From Sphingomonas glacialis (GTDB lineage: Bacteria; Pseudomonadota; Alphaproteobacteria; Sphingomonadales; Sphingomonadaceae): 64,000 bases of DNA. The notes under the pieces were generated by a model. That model saw nothing but the letters and a program-made list of their open reading frames with translations, did no database searches and was not told where the DNA came from. Made by a program: the position numbers and the translations under genes. The stretch is from positions 868,001-932,000 of the forward strand of contig NZ_BNAQ01000001.1 of assembly GCF_014653575.1 (NCBI RefSeq), read 5' to 3'. Positions 33,813-42,729 of this stretch are shown one piece after another. Each line of letters starts with the position of its first letter. Position 1 is the stretch's first letter.

Positions 33813-33858
33813 TCTGGTATCATTTAGGTATTGACTGACTAGCAATTCCAATAGAACC
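33813..33858. promoter_or_regulatory. Candidate promoter/operator region between glycosylasparaginase and TonB receptor
   Basis: This AT-rich stretch holds TGGTAT at 33815-33820, AGGTATTG at 33826-33833 and CCAATA at 33848-33853, all resembling parts of the TATTGGTAT word seen before GH20, gntR and nagB-II. TTGACT at 33831-33836 could be a -35 element for the receptor gene, but the spacing to a -10-like sequence is short. The assignment as a shared control region of the two divergent genes rests on position and word similarity. Confidence 0.4.
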
Positions 33859-33916
33859 TACTGACCAGATGTGGTGACGCAAAATGCGCGCTGCTGGTCG
33901 AATTAGGGGAAGCTCC

Positions 33917-36900
33917 ATGGTGTTCCGACATTCCGTATCCTTGGGCGCGCTGAGCGCGGCACTGGTCTTTGCGACCCCCGCGTTCGCGCAACAAACGTCA
34001 GCGGATTCGTCCGCGAGCCAAGACCAGTCGACCGCGACCCGCACCGCGGTGATGACCGGCCAGGCCGCCCCCGAGGAAACCGGCGCCGACATCATGGTGA
34101 CCGGCACGCGCATCCCATCGCGTCCCAACATCACAGCAGCAGCACCGATCACGTCGGTCACCTCGGCCGACATCAAGGCACAGTCGCCGAGCAACATCGA
34201 GGAAGTGCTCAACCGCCTTCCGCAGATCTCGCCCGACAGCCAGCAGAACTACCAGGATTCGGATGGTCGCCAGCGCATCAAGCTGCGCAGCCTCGGCTTC
34301 GAGCGCACGCTGGTCCTGGTCGACGGCAAGCGGCTCGGCACGCAGAACGGCGAAGACGCCGGCATCATCCCGGTCTCGCTGATCGAGCGCGTCGACGTGC
34401 TGACGGGCGGCGCCTCGTCGGTCTACGGCTCGGACGCGGTCGCGGGCGTGGTCAACTTCATCCTGAAGCCCGACTTCAAGGGCATCCGCGTCGACGCCAA
34501 CTATAATTTCTACAACCATATCAACCGCGCGAACATCGTCACCGATCAAGCGCAGAAGAACGGCTTCCCGACCAATACCGGGATGGTCACCGATGGCGGC
34601 CGCGCCGACCTGACGCTCACCGCCGGCACCGCCTTGTTCGACGACAAGCTGAAGGTGTCGGGCTTCGTCAACTACAAGCACGCCGACCTCGTCCCCTATG
34701 GCAACCGTTCGACCTCGGCGTGCCAGCTCATCCAGACCGGCAAGGACGGCCCGCTCAGCTGCTCGCTGTCGAGCTATTCCAAGAGCGGCTACATCTCGCC
34801 GCGTTCGGGCGCGAACAACGGCACGGCCTATATCAACAATCCGGATGGCACGCGGACCTTCGTGCCGTACGGCCCGGGCCCCAACAATGCCGCCAACCCA
34901 TACGACAACTATTCGTATCAGCGCGCCGACGAGCGCGTGAATGCCGGTGGCTTCGCCTCGCTCAAGCTGTCGCCCGAGATCGAGTTGTACGGTTCGGGCC
35001 TGTGGTTCCGCGACAAGTCGACCAACAATGTCCCGACGCGCGTTTTCGCCTACAACAACTATGGCTCGACGCCGTACCAGGTAAACTGCAACAACCCGTA
35101 TCTGTCAGGCTCGCAGGCAACTGCATTGTGCGGCGCGGCGGCGGGCACCAGCGCGCTGGTCCCGCTCGACATTCGCTATCGTCTTAACGCGCCCGACCTG
35201 GTCGACACCTATATCAACACCGGCATTCGTGCGACCGGCGGCGTCCGCGGCAAGATCGGTACGGCGTGGACCTACGATGTCGGCGGCGTCTATGCGCGCA
35301 ACCAGCAGGACTGGATGCCGGCAACGCTGCCGAACTTCAGTCGCATCAACCAGGCGCTCAACGTCGTCAACGTCGGCGGCACGCCGACCTGCGCGGTCGG
35401 CGCGGCGGCCGGCTGCGTTCCGTTCGACGCGTTCAGCGCGGGCAACGCCAACCAGGCGTTCGTCAACTTCATCTCGGGTGGCGTCGATCCCGAAAAGCAG
35501 CGCACGGTCAATACCCTGACCAACGTGCTCGCCAACGTGACCGGCGACCTTGGCAAATACGGCATCACCTCGCCCTTCGCCGAGCAGGGTCTCGCCTTCG
35601 CGGCGGGCGTCGAATATCGCGAGGACCGCCTGACCTCGGTCGGCAACGCGGCGTTCCGCGCCGATTACGGTGGGTCGGATTCGAACCTCAGCCAGCATGT
35701 CTGGGAAGGCAATATCGAGCTCCAGGCGCCGCTCGTACAACACAAGCCGCTCATCGAGCAATTGCAAGTCAATGGCGGCTTCCGCCTGTCGAAGTACAAT
35801 ACCAATCCCGACAAATTCACGACGTGGAAGCTCGAGGGCCTCTATTCACCGGTCCGCGACATCGTGCTGCGCGCCTCGTTCAACAAGGCGCAGCGCGCGC
35901 CGACGGTGACCGAGACGTATCAGGCGACCAACATCAACTTCAGCAAGCAGGGCGGCTCGCAAAACGATTTCTGCGCGCCCGTCCCGCGCCTGATCGCCGA
36001 TCCGGCGCGTCCCGGCCAGACGATCACCACCACCGCGCCGCTCGCGTCGCAGGCGGTGTGCCGCGCGACTGGCCTGTCCGACGCGCTGTATGGCAGCGCG
36101 CTGCTGCTGTGCCCGGACAATCAGTGCACGGTCCGGTCGGGCGGCTTCACCGCCAGTCCCGAGACCGCCTACACCCAGACCTATGGCATCATCCTCAAGC
36201 CAAGCTTCATTCCTGGCCTGGTCCTGTCGGTCGATCGCTATCGGATCAAGATCAACAACTCGCTCGGCTATAACGACGACAGCTATTACACCGATGGCTG
36301 CATGCGTTCGAACGGCGATCCGTTCTTCTGCTCGGGGATCGTCCGCGCTGCCAATGGCACCTTGTACGCAACTGCCAACACCAATCCGACCAGCGGCTTC
36401 ATTCGCGCGGGCACGACCAATTATTACTTCTCGATCTCGCGCGGCTATGATTTCCAGGGGCAGTACGGCGTGCGCCTGGGCTCGGTCGGCAAGCTCGACA
36501 TGAGCTTCAACGGCTCGCTCACCACCTTTGCCGGCGGCCAGGATTCGCCGCTCCAGCCGCAGCGCAACTGCGCGGGCTATTATGGCAATGGCTGCAGCCA
36601 GCTGCTGCCGAAGTGGAGCCACGGGCTGCGCACGACCTACACGACGCCCAACGGCGTGTTCAACGCCTCGTTCAACTGGCGCTATGTGGGTTCGTTGACG
36701 AGTGCCAACAATTCGGGCGATCCTGCAATCGGCGGCACGCCCGACCGCGCGCAGACGACCTTCTATCGGATCGCTCCAATCAGCTATTTCGATCTCGCGC
36801 TGACCTTCAACATCGCCAAGCGCTACAGCCTGCGTCTCATCTCGAACAACCTGCTCGACAAATCGGCGCCGATCCTGCCAAATTCGTACGACATCAGCCT

Positions 36901-36979
36901 CGCGCGCAGCAACACCATCCCGGCGCGCTACGACAGCCTGGGCCGCAACATCGCGATCGGCTTCACCGCCAACTTCTGA
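33917..36979 (+). CDS. TonB-dependent outer-membrane receptor
   Basis: A 1020-residue receptor that imports large or scarce ligands across the outer membrane using TonB energy. The signal peptide ends with AFA before QQTSADSS (about residue 24). The plug begins with an MVTGTRIP box-like segment and contains SPSNIEEVLNRLPQISP, KLRSLGFERTLVLVDGKR and TGGASSVYGSDAVAGVVNFIL, typical of oligosaccharide-linked sphingomonad and Caulobacter receptors. The barrel ends in aromatic Phe (IAIGFTANF), as expected for Bam insertion. AGGGGA lies 6 bases before the ATG at 33917; an ATG 11 codons upstream is less likely. Its divergent position next to the nag operon suggests it brings glycan fragments into the periplasm. 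No SusD partner is visible. Confidence 0.93.
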   Translation: MVFRHSVSLGALSAALVFATPAFAQQTSADSSASQDQSTATRTAVMTGQAAPEETGADIMVTGTRIPSRPNITAAAPITSVTSADIKAQSPSNIEEVLNRLPQISPDSQQNYQDSDGRQRIKLRSLGFERTLVLVDGKRLGTQNGEDAGIIPVSLIERVDVLTGGASSVYGSDAVAGVVNFILKPDFKGIRVDANYNFYNHINRANIVTDQAQKNGFPTNTGMVTDGGRADLTLTAGTALFDDKLKVSGFVNYKHADLVPYGNRSTSACQLIQTGKDGPLSCSLSSYSKSGYISPRSGANNGTAYINNPDGTRTFVPYGPGPNNAANPYDNYSYQRADERVNAGGFASLKLSPEIELYGSGLWFRDKSTNNVPTRVFAYNNYGSTPYQVNCNNPYLSGSQATALCGAAAGTSALVPLDIRYRLNAPDLVDTYINTGIRATGGVRGKIGTAWTYDVGGVYARNQQDWMPATLPNFSRINQALNVVNVGGTPTCAVGAAAGCVPFDAFSAGNANQAFVNFISGGVDPEKQRTVNTLTNVLANVTGDLGKYGITSPFAEQGLAFAAGVEYREDRLTSVGNAAFRADYGGSDSNLSQHVWEGNIELQAPLVQHKPLIEQLQVNGGFRLSKYNTNPDKFTTWKLEGLYSPVRDIVLRASFNKAQRAPTVTETYQATNINFSKQGGSQNDFCAPVPRLIADPARPGQTITTTAPLASQAVCRATGLSDALYGSALLLCPDNQCTVRSGGFTASPETAYTQTYGIILKPSFIPGLVLSVDRYRIKINNSLGYNDDSYYTDGCMRSNGDPFFCSGIVRAANGTLYATANTNPTSGFIRAGTTNYYFSISRGYDFQGQYGVRLGSVGKLDMSFNGSLTTFAGGQDSPLQPQRNCAGYYGNGCSQLLPKWSHGLRTTYTTPNGVFNASFNWRYVGSLTSANNSGDPAIGGTPDRAQTTFYRIAPISYFDLALTFNIAKRYSLRLISNNLLDKSAPILPNSYDISLARSNTIPARYDSLGRNIAIGFTANF

Positions 36980-36985
36980 CGATCG

Positions 36986-37013
36986 GTGTAGGGGCGTGCA
37001 AACGCCCCTACAC
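36986..37013 (+). terminator. Strong hairpin after the TonB receptor gene
   Basis: A perfect 12-base-pair stem (GTGTAGGGGCGT, 36986-36997, with its complement at 37002-37013) around a GCAA loop starts 7 bases after the receptor stop. The following run is only weakly T-rich (TTCGT), but the stem and its position make it the likely terminator. Confidence 0.8.
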
Positions 37014-37218
37014 TTCGTCCGCAGCGATCGCGTGGACGTCAGTCCGTCAGGACACCGAACCTCGCACCCCATCGAGCGTATCCGCTCGTCGTGCCGATCA
37101 CCGCAAGTCGCTACCCGCCTGCGCGCTTGATCCACCCACGCCATTCGCGCGACGGAGCGACCTCGCATCGTTGCCGACAATCGCGTAGCGTCCTCCGCTC
37201 AACGAGGGGACGCACCAG

Positions 37219-38661
37219 ATGACATCGCACCGCCTGATCGCCTTGCTTGCGGGCCTTGCCCTCGCCGCGCCTGCCGTCGCGCACAGCGAAACGCTGCCAG
37301 TCGTGCAGACCGACACGGGCAGCGTTCGCGGTGCCCTCACCGAGGGCGTCGCCAGCTGGAAGGGTATTCCCTTTGCCGCGCCGCCGATCGGCGCGTTGCG
37401 CTGGCGCGCACCGCAACCCGCATCGCCGTGGACAGGCGTACGCGACGCGACCGCCTATGCGCACGACTGCATGCAGCTGCCCTTCCCCAGCGACGCCGCC
37501 CCTCTCGGCACGCAGCCGGCCGAGGACTGCCTCTACGCCAATGTCTGGAAACCCGCTGCGGCGGCTGCCAAACTGCCGGTGATCGTGTGGATCTATGGCG
37601 GCGGGTTCGTCAATGGCGGGGCCTCGCCGCCGACCTATGCCGGCGCGGCGCTCGCGCGGCAGGGGGTCGTCTTCGTCAGCTTCAACTACCGCGTCGGGCG
37701 GTTCGGCACCTTCGCTCTGCCGCAGCTGACCAAGGCCAATGCCGACGGCGGACGGCTCGGCAATTACGGCATCATGGACCAGATCGCGGCGCTGCAATGG
37801 GTGCGGCGCAACGTCGCGCGCTTCGGCGGCGATCCGGCGAACGTCACGATCATCGGCGAAAGCGCCGGCGGCCGCTCGGTCCATGCGCTGGTGACGTCGC
37901 CGCTGGCTTCCGGTCTGTTCGCCAAGGCAATCGTGATGTCGGGTGGTGACGCCGCCGTCGAGCCCGGCAAGCCGCTCGCGGCCGCCGAGCAGATCGGCAT
38001 GACCTTCGCCAAGACGCACGGCATCGACCCAACCGCGCCCGATGCGCTCGCCAAATTGCGCGCGTTGAGCGCCGACCAAGTCACCGATGGGCTCAGCTTG
38101 ATCGAGCTGTTCCAACCCAAGCCCGGGCCGGCCACGTATGGCGGCCCCTTCACCGACGGAACAGTGGTGGTCGATACGCGGCAGGCCTATACGACCGGGC
38201 GCTTCGCCAAGGTGCCGATGTTGATCGGCGCGACGAGCGCCGACATGGGCGGAAAGACCGGAGGGATGATTGCCGGCGCGCGCGATATTTCGGCAATGCT
38301 CGCCGAGGCGGGCGTGCCGGTCTGGGGGTATCGCTTCAGCTATGTCGCCACCTCGATCGGCAAGCCCGGCGCCCAGCACGCGACCGATATTCCATTCTTT
38401 CTCGATACCGCCGCGATCAAATATGGTGCTGCGACGACCCCCGCGGACGTCGCGGTCGCAAAGACGATCAGCCGCGCGATCGTCACCTTCGCCAGGACCG
38501 GCACGCCCAACGGCGCGGGCCTTCCCGTCTGGCCGCGCTACACACGTGCGAACGACATGATCATGGACTTCGGCGCAGACGGCAAAGCCGACGCGCACCG
38601 CGATCCCTGGGGTGCGGAGATCGACGCAGGGCGCACCGCTGCGGCAGCGCCGGCGAAATAA
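37219..38661 (+). CDS. Type-B carboxylesterase, secreted
   Basis: A 480-residue alpha/beta-hydrolase of the carboxylesterase/cholinesterase family with a Sec signal peptide (RLIALLAGLALAAPAVAHS). Family motifs are WKGIPFAAPPIGALRW, the oxyanion-hole stretch VWIYGGGFVNGG and the nucleophilic elbow GESAGG. The histidine is probably in AQHATDIPFF. The expected acidic residue is less clear: the usual place reads GATSADMGG, which would give an aspartate rather than the usual glutamate. It is somewhat shorter than typical members. GAGGGGA precedes the ATG. It lies downstream of the TonB receptor but behind a terminator; removal of acetyl or other ester groups from imported glycans is possible but unproven. 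Confidence 0.85.
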   Translation: MTSHRLIALLAGLALAAPAVAHSETLPVVQTDTGSVRGALTEGVASWKGIPFAAPPIGALRWRAPQPASPWTGVRDATAYAHDCMQLPFPSDAAPLGTQPAEDCLYANVWKPAAAAAKLPVIVWIYGGGFVNGGASPPTYAGAALARQGVVFVSFNYRVGRFGTFALPQLTKANADGGRLGNYGIMDQIAALQWVRRNVARFGGDPANVTIIGESAGGRSVHALVTSPLASGLFAKAIVMSGGDAAVEPGKPLAAAEQIGMTFAKTHGIDPTAPDALAKLRALSADQVTDGLSLIELFQPKPGPATYGGPFTDGTVVVDTRQAYTTGRFAKVPMLIGATSADMGGKTGGMIAGARDISAMLAEAGVPVWGYRFSYVATSIGKPGAQHATDIPFFLDTAAIKYGAATTPADVAVAKTISRAIVTFARTGTPNGAGLPVWPRYTRANDMIMDFGADGKADAHRDPWGAEIDAGRTAAAAPAK

Positions 38662-38670
38662 GCGCGCCGG

Positions 38671-39717
38671 TCAGGCAGCGAGCGCGGTGTCCTGGACATA
38701 CACCGTGTTTCGCCCCGCCTGCTTCGCGCGGTAAAGCAGCAAGTCCGCGGCGGCGATCGCGTCGAGCGCCCGGGTCCGCTGCGTCAGCACGATCCCTGCA
38801 GAAAAGCTGATCGGAGCAAGCGCTTCGCCTGATTCCCGGATCCGGAACGCGCGCTTCTGCAGCGCCTGGTTTGCGGTCGCGATGATCTCGTACGCCTCAT
38901 CGAGCGTGACGCCGTCCATCAGGATGACGAATTCCTCCCCACCCCAGCGCGATACGACGTGCGGTGCGCAGCTGCGCGCAATCGACTCGGCAACCGCCTT
39001 GATCACGCGATCGCCGACGGGATGCCCGTGGCGATCGTTGATCGCCTTGAACCGGTCGATATCGCAAATCGCCAAGGCGAGCGGCGCATCGCCCGGCCCC
39101 TTGGTGAGTTCGGCAGCGAACCCACGCCGATTGGCGAGCCCGGTCAGCGAGTCGCGCAGCGCATCGTTCTGCGCGGCGGCGACTTCGGCATGCAAGGCGT
39201 CGATCTCCTTCAACGCCGCGACGAGGTTGCGCTCGGCATCGCTCGACCGCGCGATCATCGTCGAGATCGTCCGCGCGATCGGCAGCGATTCGACCTCGAT
39301 CTGGTCGAGCTCTGCTGTGAGATCGCGCCCGAACTGCCCGGTGACCGACACTGCATCGGAGGCCAGGTCGTGGAGCTGAAGCGTCTGGTGACGCAACCGT
39401 GCGCCGGTCCTGGTTTCGGCCTCGGGCGCGGCCTCTGGCGAAGCTCCCTGCGTTCGTACCAAGGCGTGATAGGCGCCGAGGATATAATCGGCCTGGTCCT
39501 GGCGCAGCTTTGCACCGGTCGTCAGGACGCCGTCGACCGAGCGGGCGGCAAGACTTTCGGGATCGGTGCGATAGAGGAACCCCAGTTCGTAATTCCCCGG
39601 AGTCGGATCGAGCGACTGATCGTCAAGAAATGCGAGGACACTCGCAGCGATCTCCTTGAACGGCGTGCCGCTCTCAGAACCGTCCATCACCCCCTGTTGC
39701 GTCCGCCCGAACTTCAT
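38671..39717 (-). CDS. Diguanylate cyclase (GGDEF domain)
   Basis: A 348-residue protein that should make cyclic di-GMP. The C-terminal GGDEF domain (about residues 180-340) has DSLTGLANRRGFAAELT, CDIDRFKAINDRHGHPVGD and the active-site loop RWGGEEFVIL, so catalysis looks intact. An RxxD inhibitory site is not evident before the loop. The N-terminal half is helical (LAFLDDQSLDPTPGNYELGF and a later segment near residues 120-175), a soluble sensory region of unknown ligand without membrane segments. The long upstream open frame is set aside; ATG 39717 has a modest AGG. It is convergent with the carboxylesterase gene, with 9 bases between stops. Confidence 0.92.
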   Translation of the reverse strand: MKFGRTQQGVMDGSESGTPFKEIAASVLAFLDDQSLDPTPGNYELGFLYRTDPESLAARSVDGVLTTGAKLRQDQADYILGAYHALVRTQGASPEAAPEAETRTGARLRHQTLQLHDLASDAVSVTGQFGRDLTAELDQIEVESLPIARTISTMIARSSDAERNLVAALKEIDALHAEVAAAQNDALRDSLTGLANRRGFAAELTKGPGDAPLALAICDIDRFKAINDRHGHPVGDRVIKAVAESIARSCAPHVVSRWGGEEFVILMDGVTLDEAYEIIATANQALQKRAFRIRESGEALAPISFSAGIVLTQRTRALDAIAAADLLLYRAKQAGRNTVYVQDTALAA

Positions 39718-39806
39718 GACCTGCCCCGTTTCCCGCAGCCATGGTACCGACAGCGGGTTAATAACGGATGCAGAACGATGTGAAAATCGTTGCCGCGGCG
39801 GTCCCT

Positions 39807-40085
39807 TTATTCGACGCCGTTCCACGTGCCGAACACGTCGAGCATTTGCGGCGTGAGCCAGCCGAAATGGAAGTTGAGCATGTAGAGCGACCACAGGATC
39901 GTCGCGAGGATCGTCACGCGCTTGGCGATCCGACCGGGGTTGAATTCGTGCGGCGCGCTTTCGGCCTGGCCGGGGATGCGCTCGACGCCGGCTTCATCAC
40001 TGGTCTTCACGCCGAATGGCAGCACGAAGAACACCGAAAAGGCCCAGAACAGGAAGTAGATCGCCAGCGCCGAAGTCCACCGCAT
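39807..40085 (-). CDS. DUF1467 membrane protein
   Basis: A 92-residue protein with two hydrophobic segments (TSALAIYFLFWAFSVFFVLP and the C-terminal VTILATILWSLYMLNFHF) flanking a short polar loop (GVKTSDEAGVERIPGQAESA). It matches the DUF1467 family, which is largely restricted to alphaproteobacteria and often lies near RNase J or nuo genes. No function is known. It follows the RNase J gene after about 70 bases and is probably in the same transcription direction by design; a small GC-rich hairpin at 40119-40142 lies between. Confidence 0.8.
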   Translation of the reverse strand: MRWTSALAIYFLFWAFSVFFVLPFGVKTSDEAGVERIPGQAESAPHEFNPGRIAKRVTILATILWSLYMLNFHFGWLTPQMLDVFGTWNGVE

Positions 40086-40118
40086 TGGTCTTGATCCCGT
40101 CCCGAGCCCGATAGGTTC

Positions 40119-40142
40119 GCCCCTCCCGATCAAGGGAAGGGC
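40119..40142. repeat. Short palindromic element between rnj and DUF1467
   Basis: The bases GCCCCTCCC and GGGAAGGGGC face each other around a short GATCAA-like loop, with one bulged base. It resembles the hairpin at 59199-59222 and may be a transcription stop or a member of the same short repeat family. Confidence 0.5.
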
Positions 40143-40154
40143 AACGGCGTTGTC

Positions 40155-41792
40155 TTACGCCTCGATCAGCAGCACGTCGACGTTCGGCTTCTTGCCGGTC
40201 CAGCGCGTCGCGACCTTGCGCGTGGCGAGGCGGATCTGCTCGCGCAGCTTGTCGCGGTCGCGCCCGCCCTGCTTGGTCGCCGCGATCACCGCGCTGACGG
40301 TTTCCTCGAGGAACGGCTCGCGGTCTTCCTCGACCGGGATGCCCTGGATGCGGACTTGCGGCGTGCCGATCAGCCCCCGCGACCCGATCGCGACGGCAAC
40401 CGAGATCTGGCCGTTGAGCGCGAGCTTGCGGCGCTCGTTGATCGTCTGGCCATCACCCGGCAAGATCACGTCGCCGTCGAGCACGAGCCGGCCGACCGGC
40501 GCATTGCCGATCTTGGTCGGCGCACCCGGCGCGAGGCGCACGATGTCGCCATTGGTCTGCACCAGCGCGCGCGGAATGCTCTCGGACAGGCCGAAGCGCG
40601 CATGCTCCATCAGGTGGCGCATTTCGCCGTGCACCGGCATCAGGATCTCGGGCTTCATCCAGCGGTACATCTGGAGCAGCTCGGGGCGACCCGGATGGCC
40701 CGACACATGGACATGCGCCTGGCGGTCGGTGATCATGATCACGCCCTTGGCGGCAAGTTGGTTCTGGATGCGACCGATCGCAACTTCGTTACCGGGGATC
40801 TGCTTCGACGAGAAGACGACGGTATCACCGCTCGCCAGTGCGATCGGGTGCTGGCCGTTGGCGACGCGTGCGAGCGCGGCGCGCTCCTCACCCTGCCCGC
40901 CCGTCGCGACGACGAGCACCTTGTCGCGCGGCAGCCGCATCGCGGCCTCGGCGTCGATCGTCTCGGGGAAGTCCTTGAGATAGCCCGTCGCGCGCGCAAC
41001 CTTGAGGATCCGGTCGAGCGAACGGCCCTGGACACAGAGCGAACGGCCCGTCTCGATCGCAACCTTGCCAAGCGTGTGGAGGCGCGCGGCGTTCGACGCG
41101 AACGACGTGACCATCACGCGGCCCTTGGCCTTGCTGATCACGTCCATCAGCCCCGAGAACACGTCGCTCTCCGAGCCCGAGGCCTCGTTGTTGAAGATGT
41201 TGGTCGAGTCGCAGACCAGCGCCAGGATACCGTCCTCGCCGATCGCGGCGAGTTCGGCCGGGCTCGACGGATGGCCGATGACGGGCGCCGCATCGAGCTT
41301 CCAGTCGCCGGTGTGGAAGATCCGGCCGTAGGGCGTGTCGATCAGCAACGCGCTCGCCTCGGGAATCGAGTGCGACATCGGCACGAAGGTCACGCCGAAC
41401 GGCCCCAGGTCGAACGGCGCGTTGGGCTGGATCACGCGCAGCTTGACGCGGTTGGCGTTGCCCTCTTCCTCGAGCTTGCCGCGGATCAGGCCAGCCGTGA
41501 ACGGCGTCGCGTACAGCGGCACACCGAGGTCCTCGGCGAGATACGGCAGCGCACCGATGTGATCTTCATGACCATGCGTCAGGACGATGCCGACCAGATC
41601 GTCGAGGCGCTCCTCGATGAACTGCAGGTCGGGCAGGATCACGTCGATGCCGGGATATTGCGGATCGGCGAAGGTGATGCCGCAATCGACCATCAGCCAC
41701 TTGCCTTCGCAGCCGTAGAGATTGACGTTCATGCCGATTTCGCCCGACCCGCCAAGGGCCAGGAAGAGAAGCTCGTTCTTTGGTTTCGTCAC
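40155..41792 (-). CDS. rnj: Ribonuclease J
   Basis: A 545-residue metallo-beta-lactamase/beta-CASP nuclease that matures and degrades RNA, combining endo- and 5'-exonuclease activity in known homologues. Motifs are LALGGSGEIGMNVNLYGCEG, the metal-binding HGHEDHIGALPYL, HTGDWKLDA and the beta-CASP segments VMVTSFASNAARL and SGHPGRPELLQMY. Full length matches alphaproteobacterial RNase J. The only in-frame start before the conserved N-terminus is GTG 41792, with a weak ribosome site. It follows coaX by 124 bases on the same strand as nuo-birA-coaX; that gap shows no clear promoter. Confidence 0.95.
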   Translation of the reverse strand: MTKPKNELLFLALGGSGEIGMNVNLYGCEGKWLMVDCGITFADPQYPGIDVILPDLQFIEERLDDLVGIVLTHGHEDHIGALPYLAEDLGVPLYATPFTAGLIRGKLEEEGNANRVKLRVIQPNAPFDLGPFGVTFVPMSHSIPEASALLIDTPYGRIFHTGDWKLDAAPVIGHPSSPAELAAIGEDGILALVCDSTNIFNNEASGSESDVFSGLMDVISKAKGRVMVTSFASNAARLHTLGKVAIETGRSLCVQGRSLDRILKVARATGYLKDFPETIDAEAAMRLPRDKVLVVATGGQGEERAALARVANGQHPIALASGDTVVFSSKQIPGNEVAIGRIQNQLAAKGVIMITDRQAHVHVSGHPGRPELLQMYRWMKPEILMPVHGEMRHLMEHARFGLSESIPRALVQTNGDIVRLAPGAPTKIGNAPVGRLVLDGDVILPGDGQTINERRKLALNGQISVAVAIGSRGLIGTPQVRIQGIPVEEDREPFLEETVSAVIAATKQGGRDRDKLREQIRLATRKVATRWTGKKPNVDVLLIEA

Positions 41793-41916
41793 GTAGAATC
41801 GGTACTTTCATTTCGGCCGCGCCAAGCGCGTGCCTTCGGGTTTGCGCCTGTTAAGCGCGGAATTTCGTAAGAGTTGGGGAAGCGGGGCTCCGAAACGCGG
41901 CGCACACTCGCTGACT

Positions 41917-42699
41917 CTAGGTCTCTATATGGGCGCGATCCCACAGAATCGCCAGCCCCTGAATGGTAAGATCGGGTTCGACCACGTCGAACATGCTGGT
42001 GTGCTGCTCGAACAGGATCGCGAGACCGCCCGTCGCGACGACCTTGATCGGCCGCCCGACCTCGGCCTTCATCCGCGCGACGAGCCCCTCGATCATCGCC
42101 ACATAGCCCCAGAAGATGCCGATCTGCATCTGGCTGACGGTGTCGCGGCCGATCACGCTGCTGGTCGCGGGCGCCTCGATCGCGATGCGCGGCAGCTTGG
42201 CGGCGGCAGTGACGAGCGCGTCGAGCGACAGATTGATCCCCGGCGCGATGATCCCGCCTTTGTACGCGCCGGTATAATCGACCACGTCGAGCGTGGTGGC
42301 GGTGCCAAAGTCGATCACGATCAGGTCGCCGGGGTGACGCGCGTGCGCCGCGATCATCGTGACGGCGCGATCGGCGCCGACGCTCTCGGGCTCGAGCACG
42401 TCGAGCGCCATACCCCATTCGACCGGCGGTTCGCCCGCGACGAGCGGCTCGGTGTTGAAATATTTCCGCGCGAGCGTCTGCAGGTTGTGGAGCGCGCGCG
42501 GGACGACGGTGGCGATGATCACGCCGCTCACCGACTGGCGGTCATAGCCCTCGAGATTGAGCAACTGGTGGAGCCACACGGCATATTCGTCGGCGGTGCG
42601 GCGCGGATCGGTCGCGATCCGCCAGCGCGCCTTGATCGCGCCTCCTTCGAGCAAGGCGAAGACGATATTGGTGTTGCCGGCATCGATCGCGAGCAGCAT
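41917..42699 (-). CDS. coaX: Type III pantothenate kinase
   Basis: CoaX phosphorylates pantothenate, the first step of coenzyme A synthesis, and belongs to the ASKHA fold. The 260-residue protein shows [20 protein letters not shown] (phosphate-binding loop), [26 protein letters not shown] and [15 protein letters not shown], plus [11 protein letters not shown]. It lies 30 bases downstream of birA, the arrangement commonly seen behind nuoN in alphaproteobacteria. Confidence 0.96.
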   Translation of the reverse strand: MLLAIDAGNTNIVFALLEGGAIKARWRIATDPRRTADEYAVWLHQLLNLEGYDRQSVSGVIIATVVPRALHNLQTLARKYFNTEPLVAGEPPVEWGMALDVLEPESVGADRAVTMIAAHARHPGDLIVIDFGTATTLDVVDYTGAYKGGIIAPGINLSLDALVTAAAKLPRIAIEAPATSSVIGRDTVSQMQIGIFWGYVAMIEGLVARMKAEVGRPIKVVATGGLAILFEQHTSMFDVVEPDLTIQGLAILWDRAHIET

Positions 42700-42729
42700 G
42701 GGATGAGCCTTGTCCGAACGGATGGGAAG

